Source of the DNA: a virus
Virus record (IMG/VR): IMGVR_UViG_3300047548_000652
Location: 92,382 to 156,381 of that record
DNA: 64,000 nucleotides
Direction: 5' to 3' (one strand)
Shown piece by piece: positions 24,657-32,520 of the stretch (positions are counted from its first letter, which is position 1; the number at the start of each line of letters is the position of its first letter). The translations under genes were made by a program, and so were the position numbers. Below the pieces are notes generated by a model. That model was not told where the DNA came from and ran no database searches. It saw only the letters and a list, made by a program, of their open reading frames with translations.

Positions 24657-25316
24657 CTACTTAATCGCTTCGAACGCATTGAAGTATGTGATCTTCCGTG
24701 TCTTGGATTTGAACCGGGCAAACATAGGAAGCTTGATATCTACAGTATAATCATCAGATAGTAGTTTGATATTCTCGGTTTTGATAGTAGCAATAAAATC
24801 ATCACCTGAATATTCACCAATACTTGTCTTTGCACTGTTACATGTATCATCCTTACGGTCATGAACAATAAGTGTGAGTTCACCATTCTTACCCTGAACA
24901 GAAAGATGTGGTAGATTGTTCATTGACGCAATACGCAGAAGTTTTGTTAGAGTTGCCTTTGGTAGATCAAAAGACACATTTGGATTTTGAACAGTTAGAC
25001 TCTTATCCTCGGGTGGTGTCTTGATCAACTCAGGACTACATGCATAGTAGGTTAGATTTAGAGAACCATCATCAAGAGTAACCTTCTTATCATCAAAGGT
25101 TAGCTCTGGTGAGTTTAAGGCTGAGATATTTCCAATAAAATGATTTAGGTCATACACAGCAAACTTGGATGGAAAGGTATCCTCAAACTCAGCCTCAGCC
25201 ATGATGCTATGATCTTCTGAGATTGTCTTTTGAATATTACCCTTTAGAAAAACAACACCTGTATTGATCGTGGAAAAGTTCTTCATTACAGTCATAGTAT
25301 AGTCGCTTAGTTTCAT
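24657..25316 (-). CDS. 45: Sliding clamp (T4 gp45)
   Basis: This 219-residue DNA polymerase processivity clamp also acts as mobile enhancer for late transcription. Characteristic blocks are FSTINTGVVFLKGN, FAVYDLNHFIGNISAL, an ACSPELIKTPPEDK region and a C-terminal MFARFKSKTRKITYFNA. Length is close to T4 gp45 (228). Proteins in this window that end in clamp-binding-like tails are gp43, gp55 and the nuclease-like protein at 786-1535. It leads the 45-dsbA-44 cluster. Confidence 0.96.
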   Translation of the reverse strand: MKLSDYTMTVMKNFSTINTGVVFLKGNIQKTISEDHSIMAEAEFEDTFPSKFAVYDLNHFIGNISALNSPELTFDDKKVTLDDGSLNLTYYACSPELIKTPPEDKSLTVQNPNVSFDLPKATLTKLLRIASMNNLPHLSVQGKNGELTLIVHDRKDDTCNSAKTSIGEYSGDDFIATIKTENIKLLSDDYTVDIKLPMFARFKSKTRKITYFNAFEAIK

Positions 25317-25332
25317 ATCAAATCTCCTTGAC

Positions 25333-25968
25333 TTATTTGTTCACATTACCACATCCACGGAATACAGTCAACATATATTCGATGTTGGTTTCAAGTTGTT
25401 CCTTTGATCCATCATTGTATAAATGATAGTGGAAGTGCTGCCCAATCCAGGCCCATTCAGAAAGATGAATGTCTGGATGCCTTTTGTACATTTCAAACTT
25501 TTCACTTATGTTATGATCATATGCTGTGTCGTACCATTCAGGATCAGGACCACGAATAACACGGACCACAAATCCACCCTTTCTTTTGATGAAATCAATC
25601 TCATTTGGAAATCTCACATCAGTGATGACAACATTTTCTATACCATCAATCTTGCGTTCCAAAGAATCAATCCAGATATTGTTCCCCAGAACATCACGAC
25701 AAGCCTCTGTTCCAAAGAACTGTAATGCCCATCGTGGAGTTATTTCACGCCTGAACTTGGCACTCCAGAATGCATCTGCTTTTTCTCTAAAGGCTCTACT
25801 TTCATCTGTATCACCTTCCAAAAGGTGCCGTGGCCATCCAAAGATGGAAGCCACAGCGTCTTTTAGATTATCAGCAAATGCTACTTTTTGAAAGCCAAAC
25901 TTTGATACAAGAACATCACCTGCGGTCCCTTTCCCCGAACCAGCAAAACCAACAACACCTAGTATCAT
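25333..25968 (-). CDS. 1: Deoxynucleoside monophosphate kinase (T4 gp1-like)
   Basis: This 211-residue P-loop kinase has Walker A GVVGFAGSGKGTAGD at the N-terminus, then FADNLKDAVASIFGW, RWALQFFGTEACRD and NVVITDVRFPNEID. These are features of phage dNMP kinases such as T4 gp1. It phosphorylates dNMPs (in T4 including dGMP, dTMP and hydroxymethyl-dCMP) to feed dNTP synthesis; base preference cannot be read. It sits between a glycosyltransferase and gene 45 with short spacers. Confidence 0.88.
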   Translation of the reverse strand: MILGVVGFAGSGKGTAGDVLVSKFGFQKVAFADNLKDAVASIFGWPRHLLEGDTDESRAFREKADAFWSAKFRREITPRWALQFFGTEACRDVLGNNIWIDSLERKIDGIENVVITDVRFPNEIDFIKRKGGFVVRVIRGPDPEWYDTAYDHNISEKFEMYKRHPDIHLSEWAWIGQHFHYHLYNDGSKEQLETNIEYMLTVFRGCGNVNK

Positions 25969-25977
25969 ATCAACCTC

Positions 25978-26796
25978 TTATAGCGAACCAGTTAATGATG
26001 CGATTCTTGGCATATCACCAGGGAACTCATAAGTTCCAATGTGGCCAGTCTTCATCCAAGGACACAACCAAACCTTACCGCCAATGGCTCTCCAATACTG
26101 ACAGAACATATAGTCTTCACTCAAGTATCGATGTGAATCTGGATCAATGATTGTATCAAAGAATGCATGGATATATCTTGAACCATCAAAGTTGGCTTGG
26201 CCGATATGATCTGGCTTATAGTTTAGATGTGGATATTCTTCCTTGAACTTTTCAAAGACTTCACGCTTCACCATCATAAAGCCTGTACCGATTTCCATAA
26301 CTTCTAGTGGTTCGGTTACTTTAAACTGTTTTGTGCCAGGAACAGGATTGAAAACATAGTCACCTGTCAGTCCAGATAAATCTGATGGATTCCATTTTGA
26401 ATCATCAAAGTTGGGATCAGCAAGAACTTTCTTTGAAGCCTTCCATACCTGATTCCAATTTAAACTCTTTTTTGGATAGGGTGCACCAACAATTTCTTTG
26501 TCGAGTGCCAGGAGTGCCAGGACATCCTCTGGATTGAAATGAATGTCTGAGTCGATAAAAAGTAGATGTGTGAAACCAGAACGTAGAAACTCGTCTACCA
26601 GATAGTTTCTTGCTCGGGTGATTAGGCTTTCATTGAATAGGAATGAGAATCGAATCTCAATACCATACTTCATTGCAACTGTTTGAAGGTCGAGGCAGGA
26701 CTTCATATAAAGTCCGTGGTTGAAGCCACCATACATAGGTGTCGCAATAAACAACTTACACTTCCTTAGGTCTTCAACTTTGATAGATAGTTCCAT
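25978..26796 (-). CDS. GT-A glycosyltransferase of cyanophage type
   Basis: From the ATG at 26796 (272 residues; GGAG ten bases upstream; an in-frame ATG at 26805 has its GGAG too close). It has an IATPMYGGFNHGLYMKSCLD start, the donor/metal D-x-D block LLFIDSDIHFNPEDVLALL (about residue 80), IVGAPYPKK, then MEIGTGFMMVKREVFE and LSEDYMFCQYW. Such proteins are common in marine T4-like phages. Acceptor unknown; it is separate from the large sugar island. Confidence 0.8.
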   Translation of the reverse strand: MELSIKVEDLRKCKLFIATPMYGGFNHGLYMKSCLDLQTVAMKYGIEIRFSFLFNESLITRARNYLVDEFLRSGFTHLLFIDSDIHFNPEDVLALLALDKEIVGAPYPKKSLNWNQVWKASKKVLADPNFDDSKWNPSDLSGLTGDYVFNPVPGTKQFKVTEPLEVMEIGTGFMMVKREVFEKFKEEYPHLNYKPDHIGQANFDGSRYIHAFFDTIIDPDSHRYLSEDYMFCQYWRAIGGKVWLCPWMKTGHIGTYEFPGDMPRIASLTGSL

Positions 26797-26860
26797 ACTA
26801 CACATTCTCCATTCTGTATCATTATATCGGGAGTGCCATCCCGCTAGTATATATGTGCGA

Positions 26861-26891
26861 AAATAGGGCCAGCGGTTTGCCAGCCCTATTT
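26861..26891 (-). terminator. Intrinsic terminator after the MoxR-like gene
   Basis: A 9-bp AAATAGGGC/GCCCTATTT stem lies about 18 bases past the stop of the MoxR-like gene and ends in a T-run (TATTTT). The A- and T-rich flanks are symmetric, so it could also act in the other direction. It separates the ATPase transcript from the glycosyltransferase-clamp operon. Confidence 0.8.
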
Positions 26892-26908
26892 CTTTTAGAC
26901 TTTATTTC

Positions 26909-28225
26909 TTAGAAAGGAATCTCATCTGGTGTTGTCATCTTTACTGGAACCGTGACTGTGTACTGAAATGATGCTGCATCATAAAGAATTGTATTCAACA
27001 AGCCTACATCAACAGTACCTGAACCATCAGCAAACTGCCAAGTACCACCTACATTAGAAACGACTTTCTTTTCAGTGGTTGGCTGTGCTGCTGGAGCAGG
27101 AGCACCAATGGTCTCGTCAATCTTTTTGTACAAGTCCATAAACGAGTTCTTAGTATCAACATCAAACCGATTGAGACACAACTGAATTGCCTTTTCACGG
27201 TTGCCCTTGAAGATTGCAAAGGCTTCGCAGATGTGAACCAGACGACGAGTCGAAATGATTTCTGAGATTGCACCTTCGGCAAAAGTCTTACGAACAATCT
27301 CAGCCCAAGTCACAAGCTTCTCAACAAACTTGTCATCGGCCATACCAGACTTGGCAAGCACTGCGTTTAGAATCTTTGCCTCAGTCTTTGCATTGGGATA
27401 TTCCTGTTCCATTGTAACAGAGAAACGCTCAAGGAACGCTTCGTTCATAACGTTGGTGCCGATAAAGCGACCATCATCAGAACCCTTACCCTTTGTATTG
27501 GCCGTGGCAACGATATTGAAGCCAGTAGCAGGGGCAACATACTTGTTGATCTTCTTTAGATAGATGCCCTTACCTTCAAGGATAGGCTGGAGACACATCA
27601 GCTTGTTAGAACCAAGATCAACCTCGTCAAGCAGTAGAAGTGCACCACGTTCCATTGCGACAATGACCGGACCATTCTGCCATACGGTCTTACCGTCAAT
27701 CAAACGGAAGCCGCCGATCAAATCGTCTTCATCAGTTTCAATCGTAATGTTGACACGGATGCACTCACGCTTTTCGGCAGCACAAACCTGTTCAACCATC
27801 ATTGTCTTACCGTTACCAGATAGGCCGGTGATATACAGGGGATAGAACTTACGAGAAGCAATGATAGAACGAACATCCTTGAAATGACCGAACGGAACAT
27901 AACCAGCAACCTTTTCAGGCACAAGCGACACTTCGGTCGTTACGGTGGAATCAGACTTTACCAAAGAAAGAGCCATATTTACGGTTGCCTCATTATCCAT
28001 TGTTACAGGGGCGGGTGTTACTACTGGTGCGGCAGCAACAGGGCCAGAGAGAGAATACACACCACGAGAAACACGCAGGGTGGAATCATTCAAAAGCCAC
28101 GTAGGTAAACCAATACCAGATTCCTTACATACTTCGGTAACCTGCTGCCGAGTAATACTTGTAATAGTACCATACTTTGCGGCAACAGCATCAGTAAACT
28201 TTTGACGGTCAACAGTCTTAGCCAT
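26909..28225 (-). CDS. MoxR/CobS-like AAA+ ATPase
   Basis: Start taken at the ATG at 28225 (438 residues, MAKTVDRQKFTDAV), because the promoter -10 lies at 28263-28258, so an upstream start would not be transcribed. An N-terminal helical domain precedes the ATPase. Walker A is ITGLSGNGKTMMVEQV, followed by NITIETDEDDLIGGF. Walker B is ALLLLDEVDLGSNK, then NIVATANTKGKGSD and NEAFLERFSV. This is the CobS/MoxR pattern. Such ATPases work with a VWA partner to remodel protein complexes or drive metal insertion, and the VWA gene lies next door. Confidence 0.9.
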   Translation of the reverse strand: MAKTVDRQKFTDAVAAKYGTITSITRQQVTEVCKESGIGLPTWLLNDSTLRVSRGVYSLSGPVAAAPVVTPAPVTMDNEATVNMALSLVKSDSTVTTEVSLVPEKVAGYVPFGHFKDVRSIIASRKFYPLYITGLSGNGKTMMVEQVCAAEKRECIRVNITIETDEDDLIGGFRLIDGKTVWQNGPVIVAMERGALLLLDEVDLGSNKLMCLQPILEGKGIYLKKINKYVAPATGFNIVATANTKGKGSDDGRFIGTNVMNEAFLERFSVTMEQEYPNAKTEAKILNAVLAKSGMADDKFVEKLVTWAEIVRKTFAEGAISEIISTRRLVHICEAFAIFKGNREKAIQLCLNRFDVDTKNSFMDLYKKIDETIGAPAPAAQPTTEKKVVSNVGGTWQFADGSGTVDVGLLNTILYDAASFQYTVTVPVKMTTPDEIPF

Positions 28226-28257
28226 CTTTAGAACCTTTCTCTCATCATCATAAGAAT

Positions 28258-28286
28258 AATATATCACAGTGAAACGGGAAAGTCAA
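28258..28286 (-). promoter_or_regulatory. Sigma70-type promoter for the MoxR-like gene
   Basis: TTGACT (28286-28281), a 17-base spacer and TATATT (28263-28258) stand 33 bases before the ATG at 28225. The -35 hexamer lies inside the 3' arm of the hairpin that follows the VWA gene. Confidence 0.8.
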
Positions 28287-28320
28287 GGGCTGATTTTATC
28301 AATGTTTTCAGCCCTTGACT
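28281..28320 (-). terminator. Perfect 13-bp hairpin after the VWA gene
   Basis: Arms AGTCAAGGGCTGA and TCAGCCCTTGACT are perfect complements with a 14-base loop, eight bases past the VWA stop. The downstream side has only TTT, so it may be a partial terminator. Its 3' arm carries the -35 box of the next promoter. Confidence 0.7.
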
Positions 28321-28327
28321 AGTTGAC

Positions 28328-30532
28328 CTATGCAACCCGACAAACCTTATCCATAAACTTGGACAGTAGCACTCGGTTTACAGTTTTCTTTTCGGCAAAC
28401 TTGATAAAGGCACTTGCGAGTCTCTGTTTGGATATGCCAGGGGCAACAGACTCAAACTTATCAGCCGATTTAGTTTGAGTGTTGATGATGTAGTAATCAT
28501 CATAGCCCTTGCTTGAAATTGCAATGTAACCGTTATCACTCCACTGTTTCTTATTCTCAGCATTGTATGGATCAAGCAAGTAACCAGCATTACGCAATGA
28601 ACCACTATGAAGATAGAAGCCAATAACATTACTTTGTGTTCGATCCTTGAGAATTTTCAACAAGGTATCAGTCATAACCTGACCGTGCATACTATTGATG
28701 TTATATGACTTCTTCATAACGGTATCATTTAAAATATACATATTACCCTTTGGTTTGTGGGGCAAGTATGTTCTGCTTTGATCGTGGTAACCAGTAATAG
28801 AATCCGATCCACCATCAGTCAAGAAAATGGTATTCACACCCTGCAACTTATTCTTTTTACGGAAGTCATTGACGATAGTTTCGGCAACAACAATCGCTTG
28901 GTTGAGCGGTGTGGATTCCATCTTATCACAAGGATAGTAAAGCCTATTCGTTGCGTGAGCAAACAGGATTTCAAATGCCTTGTTTAGAGTAGAGGTGTTC
29001 ATCCGTGAAGATAGGATGTTTCGCAGTTTGAAGTTATGAAATGTGATATCGTTTGTTTTATAATCAAACTGCTTACTAAATCTTTCCTGTGAGTCGGCTT
29101 CACGGAACAGATACACATCAAAAGGAATCTGCACTCGCTTACAGAACATCACAAGAGACATTAGCTGCTTCATTGTATATTCAATGTTATAGACCATTGA
29201 ACCTGACCAATCAAGGAACATACAGAAGCCATAGTTTTTACCCTCGGGCACTACCGATGTACGACGGAAAATATCATCATTGTACTTGTATGAAAACATC
29301 TTGTTTGTGTCAATAACACCAGTCTTAGCAATACGAGTGCGAGAGTAAGCATCGGCACGTTTCTTCATTTCAAACTCTTTGACCATGAAAGAGATTGAGT
29401 CGTTTTCCTTTTGCTTGAATGTCACAAAGTTTTTCTGGGCACTCTGTACACTAGTCCAGTTAGACTTGTAACGAGCATACTCCTTTTCCATTTGTGGAAT
29501 AACAACAGAGAAGTCATCAACAATGTTTTTGATATCATACTTTGGAATCGTCAAATAGACATAGTTGACATCATCATTACGAACAATGGTATCCAAGTTT
29601 TTGTTAGCGGCTTTTTCAGTTTCGCTATCTGGGATATCGTTTTCTGTTGAATCAAATGACCCACCAACCTCACTATTCTTGCTTGGCTTTGACTTTACTT
29701 TTGATTCAGTTTCATCGTCACCAGATTCTGAGTCTGCGTCACCATCGCCTTCATCACCATCAGCAACATCATCAGATTCATCGTCACCATCAGTGCTAAC
29801 ACTTCCAATACCATCATCAGAGTCATTGCTATCCTCACCATCACCATCAACATCTTCATAGTCAAAGTCCATATCATCTTCATCAACTTCATCTAACTCA
29901 ATGTCATCAGATGCAGTTTGACTCTTGATCTTATTGGCATCAAGACAGAACTTATAAACATCTTCGGTCAATGCAATCACATCTTCAAATGTTTCGGCAT
30001 TGTCAATACGATTGACGAAAACCATTTCAGGGGCAGAAAACTTGATACCAAGTAATACGCCACCCTTGAAGTACATATTGAGACGATCAATAAAATTGAA
30101 AGAGTTTACATCCTTACCAAGCGTACCAAAGAAATTGCGTTCAAACAATTCCTTATAGCCAGCAACATAGTTGCGGCGTGAACCAGGATAACGACGCTTT
30201 TGACGCTTGTCGATACGAGCATCTTCAATGACGTTCATAAAGTTTTTGATGGCACCCCTTGCCTTATCAGGGTTTTCAGGGTGATACTTTTTCGCAATGG
30301 CATTGATATGTTCAATCCAGGCATCACCCGGAGTGTCCAAAGCGTGGCCCGTTTCGTGAACCACAAGCATATCATACAAGTCATCAGAAATATTCTGCCA
30401 TACAGGTAGAATAAGGTTGCGATTCTTTACATCAAAAGAGGCAGTCTTTGCACCGGGACTATGCATAACAGTAATATTTTCAGTGGCCAATAGTCGGGCC
30501 AACTGAGATTTGATTTGATTTGTTGCGGTCAT
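28328..30532 (-). CDS. CobT-like VWA protein with N-terminal HExxH motif
   Basis: This 734-residue protein has three parts. The N-terminal region contains DMLVVHETGHALDTPGD (HExxH, about residue 56), a zinc-peptidase-like motif. A strongly acidic stretch (about 215-275, dozens of Asp/Glu/Ser) is typical of CobT. The C-terminal von Willebrand A domain has the MIDAS motif MFLDWSGSM and FLTDGGSDS. CobT with CobS and CobN forms aerobic cobaltochelatase. Marine phages carry cobS-like genes, but no CobN is seen here, so cobalamin synthesis is not proven. A protein-remodelling MoxR-VWA pair is an alternative. Confidence 0.85.
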   Translation of the reverse strand: MTATNQIKSQLARLLATENITVMHSPGAKTASFDVKNRNLILPVWQNISDDLYDMLVVHETGHALDTPGDAWIEHINAIAKKYHPENPDKARGAIKNFMNVIEDARIDKRQKRRYPGSRRNYVAGYKELFERNFFGTLGKDVNSFNFIDRLNMYFKGGVLLGIKFSAPEMVFVNRIDNAETFEDVIALTEDVYKFCLDANKIKSQTASDDIELDEVDEDDMDFDYEDVDGDGEDSNDSDDGIGSVSTDGDDESDDVADGDEGDGDADSESGDDETESKVKSKPSKNSEVGGSFDSTENDIPDSETEKAANKNLDTIVRNDDVNYVYLTIPKYDIKNIVDDFSVVIPQMEKEYARYKSNWTSVQSAQKNFVTFKQKENDSISFMVKEFEMKKRADAYSRTRIAKTGVIDTNKMFSYKYNDDIFRRTSVVPEGKNYGFCMFLDWSGSMVYNIEYTMKQLMSLVMFCKRVQIPFDVYLFREADSQERFSKQFDYKTNDITFHNFKLRNILSSRMNTSTLNKAFEILFAHATNRLYYPCDKMESTPLNQAIVVAETIVNDFRKKNKLQGVNTIFLTDGGSDSITGYHDQSRTYLPHKPKGNMYILNDTVMKKSYNINSMHGQVMTDTLLKILKDRTQSNVIGFYLHSGSLRNAGYLLDPYNAENKKQWSDNGYIAISSKGYDDYYIINTQTKSADKFESVAPGISKQRLASAFIKFAEKKTVNRVLLSKFMDKVCRVA

Positions 30533-30557
30533 AATGTCCTCTCACAAGTTATACATA

Positions 30558-30586
30558 ATAATAACACAGCCAAAATGAAATCGCAA
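30558..30586 (-). promoter_or_regulatory. Sigma70-type promoter for the VWA gene
   Basis: TTGCGA (30586-30581), 17 bases, TATTAT (30563-30558), then GAGAGG before the ATG at 30532. A 15-bp palindrome stands 11 bases upstream of the -35, exactly as at the promoter at 30853-30881. Confidence 0.65.
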
Positions 30587-30597
30587 CATACAAAAAT

Positions 30598-30612
30598 GCA
30601 TGGCTGCTATGC
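30598..30612. promoter_or_regulatory. Palindromic element GCATGGCTGCTATGC (copy 1)
   Basis: This 15-bp near-palindrome (consensus GCATRGCWGCYATGC) is repeated in inverted orientation at 30893-30907. Each copy lies 11 bases upstream of a candidate -35 box. The symmetry suggests binding by a dimeric regulator; the protein is unknown. Confidence 0.6.
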
Positions 30613-30615
30613 AAA

Positions 30616-30819
30616 TCATACTTTGGGTAATCGCACTTTCATCATTTGCGATGATGACATATCCCTGGGTGGAACCTTTGTAAGCTTCCAGGGTGTCCAC
30701 TTGTATCCAAAACGTGGATCACGGTACTGTGATCGTCTAAACCACTTACCATCCTTATTTTGAACATGGTGTGATTGTGATGTGTAGTCCATAGAATAAG
30801 TTGTATAAACTATATACAT
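30616..30819 (-). CDS. Small basic hypothetical protein
   Basis: This 67-residue protein starts MYIVYTTYSMDYTSQSHHVQ and is rich in Lys, Arg, Trp and Pro (KWFRRSQYRDPRFGYKWTPW). GGAGG stands ten bases before the ATG at 30819, supporting that start. The gene is bracketed by the two copies of a 15-bp palindrome and has its own candidate promoter. Family and function are unknown; the basic, aromatic composition would fit nucleic-acid or polymerase binding, which is a guess. Confidence 0.6.
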   Translation of the reverse strand: MYIVYTTYSMDYTSQSHHVQNKDGKWFRRSQYRDPRFGYKWTPWKLTKVPPRDMSSSQMMKVRLPKV

Positions 30820-30852
30820 TTGTCTACGACCTCCATCAGCGATTATGTAAGT

Positions 30853-30881
30853 ATATTACCACCATCCAACCCAAAATTCAA
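30853..30881 (-). promoter_or_regulatory. Candidate promoter for the 67-residue gene
   Basis: TTGAAT (30881-30876), 17 bases, TAATAT (30858-30853), 34 bases before the ATG at 30819. The hexamers are only moderate. The shared upstream palindrome at the same distance as in the VWA promoter strengthens the call. Confidence 0.5.
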
Positions 30882-30892
30882 TAAATGATAAT

Positions 30893-30907
30893 GCATAGCA
30901 GCCATGC
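30893..30907. promoter_or_regulatory. Palindromic element GCATAGCAGCCATGC (copy 2)
   Basis: This is the exact reverse complement of the element at 30598-30612, with one further matching base outside. It stands 11 bases upstream of the -35 of the candidate promoter for the 67-residue gene. A related half-site (GCATAGC) occurs at 30914-30920. Confidence 0.6.
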
Positions 30908-30931
30908 TAAAAACGCATAGCTACATACAAC

Positions 30932-31123
30932 TCAGGCTTCCCAAGCCCCATGTATTACACACCAGTCAGCAATACATTTCTCTTTTGTAATAAGAGAACT
31001 ACGTTCACCAAACTTGCGAATCATTCTGTGTCGCCAATGATGCCAGTACAACTCCAAAATCTCATCCTCGGTTTTATACACAAGTTCTGGGGCACCGGGC
31101 TCATTATAGCAATAAGTTTTCAT
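30932..31123 (-). CDS. Small conserved marine-phage protein
   Basis: This 63-residue protein has the pattern EDEILELYWHHWRHRMIRKF, then ITKEKCIADWCVIHGAWE. I recall this arrangement from small uncharacterised proteins of marine T4-like phages. It is rich in Trp and His, with three Cys. No function is known. Its start overlaps the preceding gene's stop by four bases, so it is translated as part of the operon running from the recombination and phosphate-transport genes. Confidence 0.6.
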   Translation of the reverse strand: MKTYCYNEPGAPELVYKTEDEILELYWHHWRHRMIRKFGERSSLITKEKCIADWCVIHGAWEA

Positions 31124-31299
31124 TTATCAACCTCTAAACTTTTGTCTAATAATGCTTCTACAAGATTTGTGTATTCTTTTAGAATTTCTGCTTTTTTGTT
31201 GACAACGATCCACACATTTCTATTTTTTGCGTGGACCAATGCCAAGTCTCCTTTTTTACCTAAAAGGAAGCAATCTTGTGTAAGCATATCAAACTTCAT
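31120..31299 (-). CDS. Small hypothetical protein
   Basis: From the ATG at 31299 (59 residues, MKFDMLTQDCFLLGKKGDLA); a TTG at 31308 is the only alternative. It has an alternating strand pattern (LALVHAKNRNVWIVVNKKAE) followed by a helix (NLVEALLDKSLEVDK). The start shares a base with the upstream stop (TAATG). I do not recognise the family. Confidence 0.55.
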   Translation of the reverse strand: MKFDMLTQDCFLLGKKGDLALVHAKNRNVWIVVNKKAEILKEYTNLVEALLDKSLEVDK

Positions 31300-31520
31300 T
31301 ATTGCCAACCTGTATCAAAGTCATCAACAAACCAAGAGTTATAGAATGTTCTACGCTTTTGAGACATAGGTGGAGTGAAGTCAATCTTATCGAAAGAAAC
31401 GGCAGACTTACAACAAGTACAGGTACCAATATACATAACCATTTCGTTTTTCTTTATGGCTGGATAATAACTCCAGCTATGATAGTTGAAAAAACAGGCT
31501 ATTCTTCTTAGAAATCTCAT
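31299..31520 (-). CDS. Small Cys-containing hypothetical protein
   Basis: From the ATG at 31520 (73 residues, MRFLRRIACFFNYHSWSYYP). It contains YIGTCTCCKSAVSFDKI with a C-x-C-C cluster, plus an upstream Cys and several His, so a small zinc site is possible. It overlaps the end of the phosphate-transporter gene by four bases (ATGA), so expression is coupled to it. A frame extending further upstream is antisense-like reading inside the transporter gene. Function unknown. Confidence 0.55.
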   Translation of the reverse strand: MRFLRRIACFFNYHSWSYYPAIKKNEMVMYIGTCTCCKSAVSFDKIDFTPPMSQKRRTFYNSWFVDDFDTGWQ

Positions 31521-32512
31521 ACCGTGAACTCCATAGCTAAGAACCAGAATGCATAGGCTAACAACGCAGAACAGGGAATAGTAAGAATCCAGGCAACCAC
31601 AATATCTCGTGCTTTCTTCCATTTTACTTTTGGTTCGGGCTCGCTGGCACCTACACCAAGAATAGCACCTGTGATTGTGTGAGTTGTGCTAACAGGAATA
31701 CCAACAGCACTGGCAACAAATAACATACCACTACCACCAGCCTCAGCACAGAAACCCTGTTTACAGTTTAGACTTGTAAGTTTGAAACCAAGTGTTTGTA
31801 CGATCTTCCATCCACCAGCAAGAGTACCAAGACCCATAACAGTAAATGAAACAAAAACAACCCACATTGGAATAGCATCTTCTTTTGTGAGATAACCACC
31901 AGCAATAAGGATTAGAAAGATAATACCTGCTGTCTTTTGGGCATCATTGGCACCGTGTCCCATTGAATAACACGCCGCTGAAACCAACTGTAGTCTTTTG
32001 AACCATTTGTTTGTGATTGGTGTATCTTTTGGAAACATATTTCGCATTGCTGTATGAATACCAGCACCAAGAATAAATCCAATCATTGGAGCAACGACAA
32101 TAAATGCCAGAATGGGATAGAACCCAGGAAGAACCGCACCTGTACCAAAAGAAGGTACAGCAGCACCAATCAAACCACCAATCAAGGCGTGTGATGAACT
32201 TGTTGGCATTGCCAAATACCAAGTAATCATATTCCAGGTAATAGCACCCATCAAACAACCAAACACAACTTGTAGGGTGATTGCTTCAGGGGTGATAATA
32301 CCTTTACCCATTGTTGCTGCTACTTTGAGCGAAATGAAAAACATAACAATAAAATTAAAAAATGCTGCCATACAGACAGCTTGAAGTGGTGTTAATGTTT
32401 TTGTTGCCACGACTGTTGCGATACTATTAGCAGCATCGTGGAATCCATTTGTGAAGTCAAATATCAGGGCGATAATGACTAGTGCACACGTTATATAAAA
32501 TACTGTATCCAT
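31517..32512 (-). CDS. Inorganic phosphate transporter, Pit/PHO4 family
   Basis: This 331-residue integral membrane protein carries both family signatures: FDFTNGFHDAANSIATVV near the N-terminus and MGHGANDAQKTAGIIFL in the second half. At least nine hydrophobic segments are visible, for example MWVVFVSFTVMGLGTLAGG. Pit proteins import metal-phosphate complexes with protons (or sodium) through the cytoplasmic membrane. It is shorter than E. coli PitA (499) but near the length of compact bacterial Pit proteins. Carried by a phage it would act as an auxiliary gene that raises phosphate supply for DNA synthesis. It is followed by a coupled Cys-rich gene and preceded by a thermonuclease gene. Confidence 0.94.
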   Translation of the reverse strand: MDTVFYITCALVIIALIFDFTNGFHDAANSIATVVATKTLTPLQAVCMAAFFNFIVMFFISLKVAATMGKGIITPEAITLQVVFGCLMGAITWNMITWYLAMPTSSSHALIGGLIGAAVPSFGTGAVLPGFYPILAFIVVAPMIGFILGAGIHTAMRNMFPKDTPITNKWFKRLQLVSAACYSMGHGANDAQKTAGIIFLILIAGGYLTKEDAIPMWVVFVSFTVMGLGTLAGGWKIVQTLGFKLTSLNCKQGFCAEAGGSGMLFVASAVGIPVSTTHTITGAILGVGASEPEPKVKWKKARDIVVAWILTIPCSALLAYAFWFLAMEFTV

Positions 32513-32520
32513 AAAATCCT

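Noticed and set aside
29695-29892. Met/Leu-rich minus-strand frame inside the VWA gene
   Set aside because: It is a shifted reading of the Asp-codon-rich acidic linker.
26909-30532. Complete cobalamin biosynthesis module
   Set aside because: Only CobS- and CobT-like proteins are present; no CobN or other pathway genes are seen in the window.
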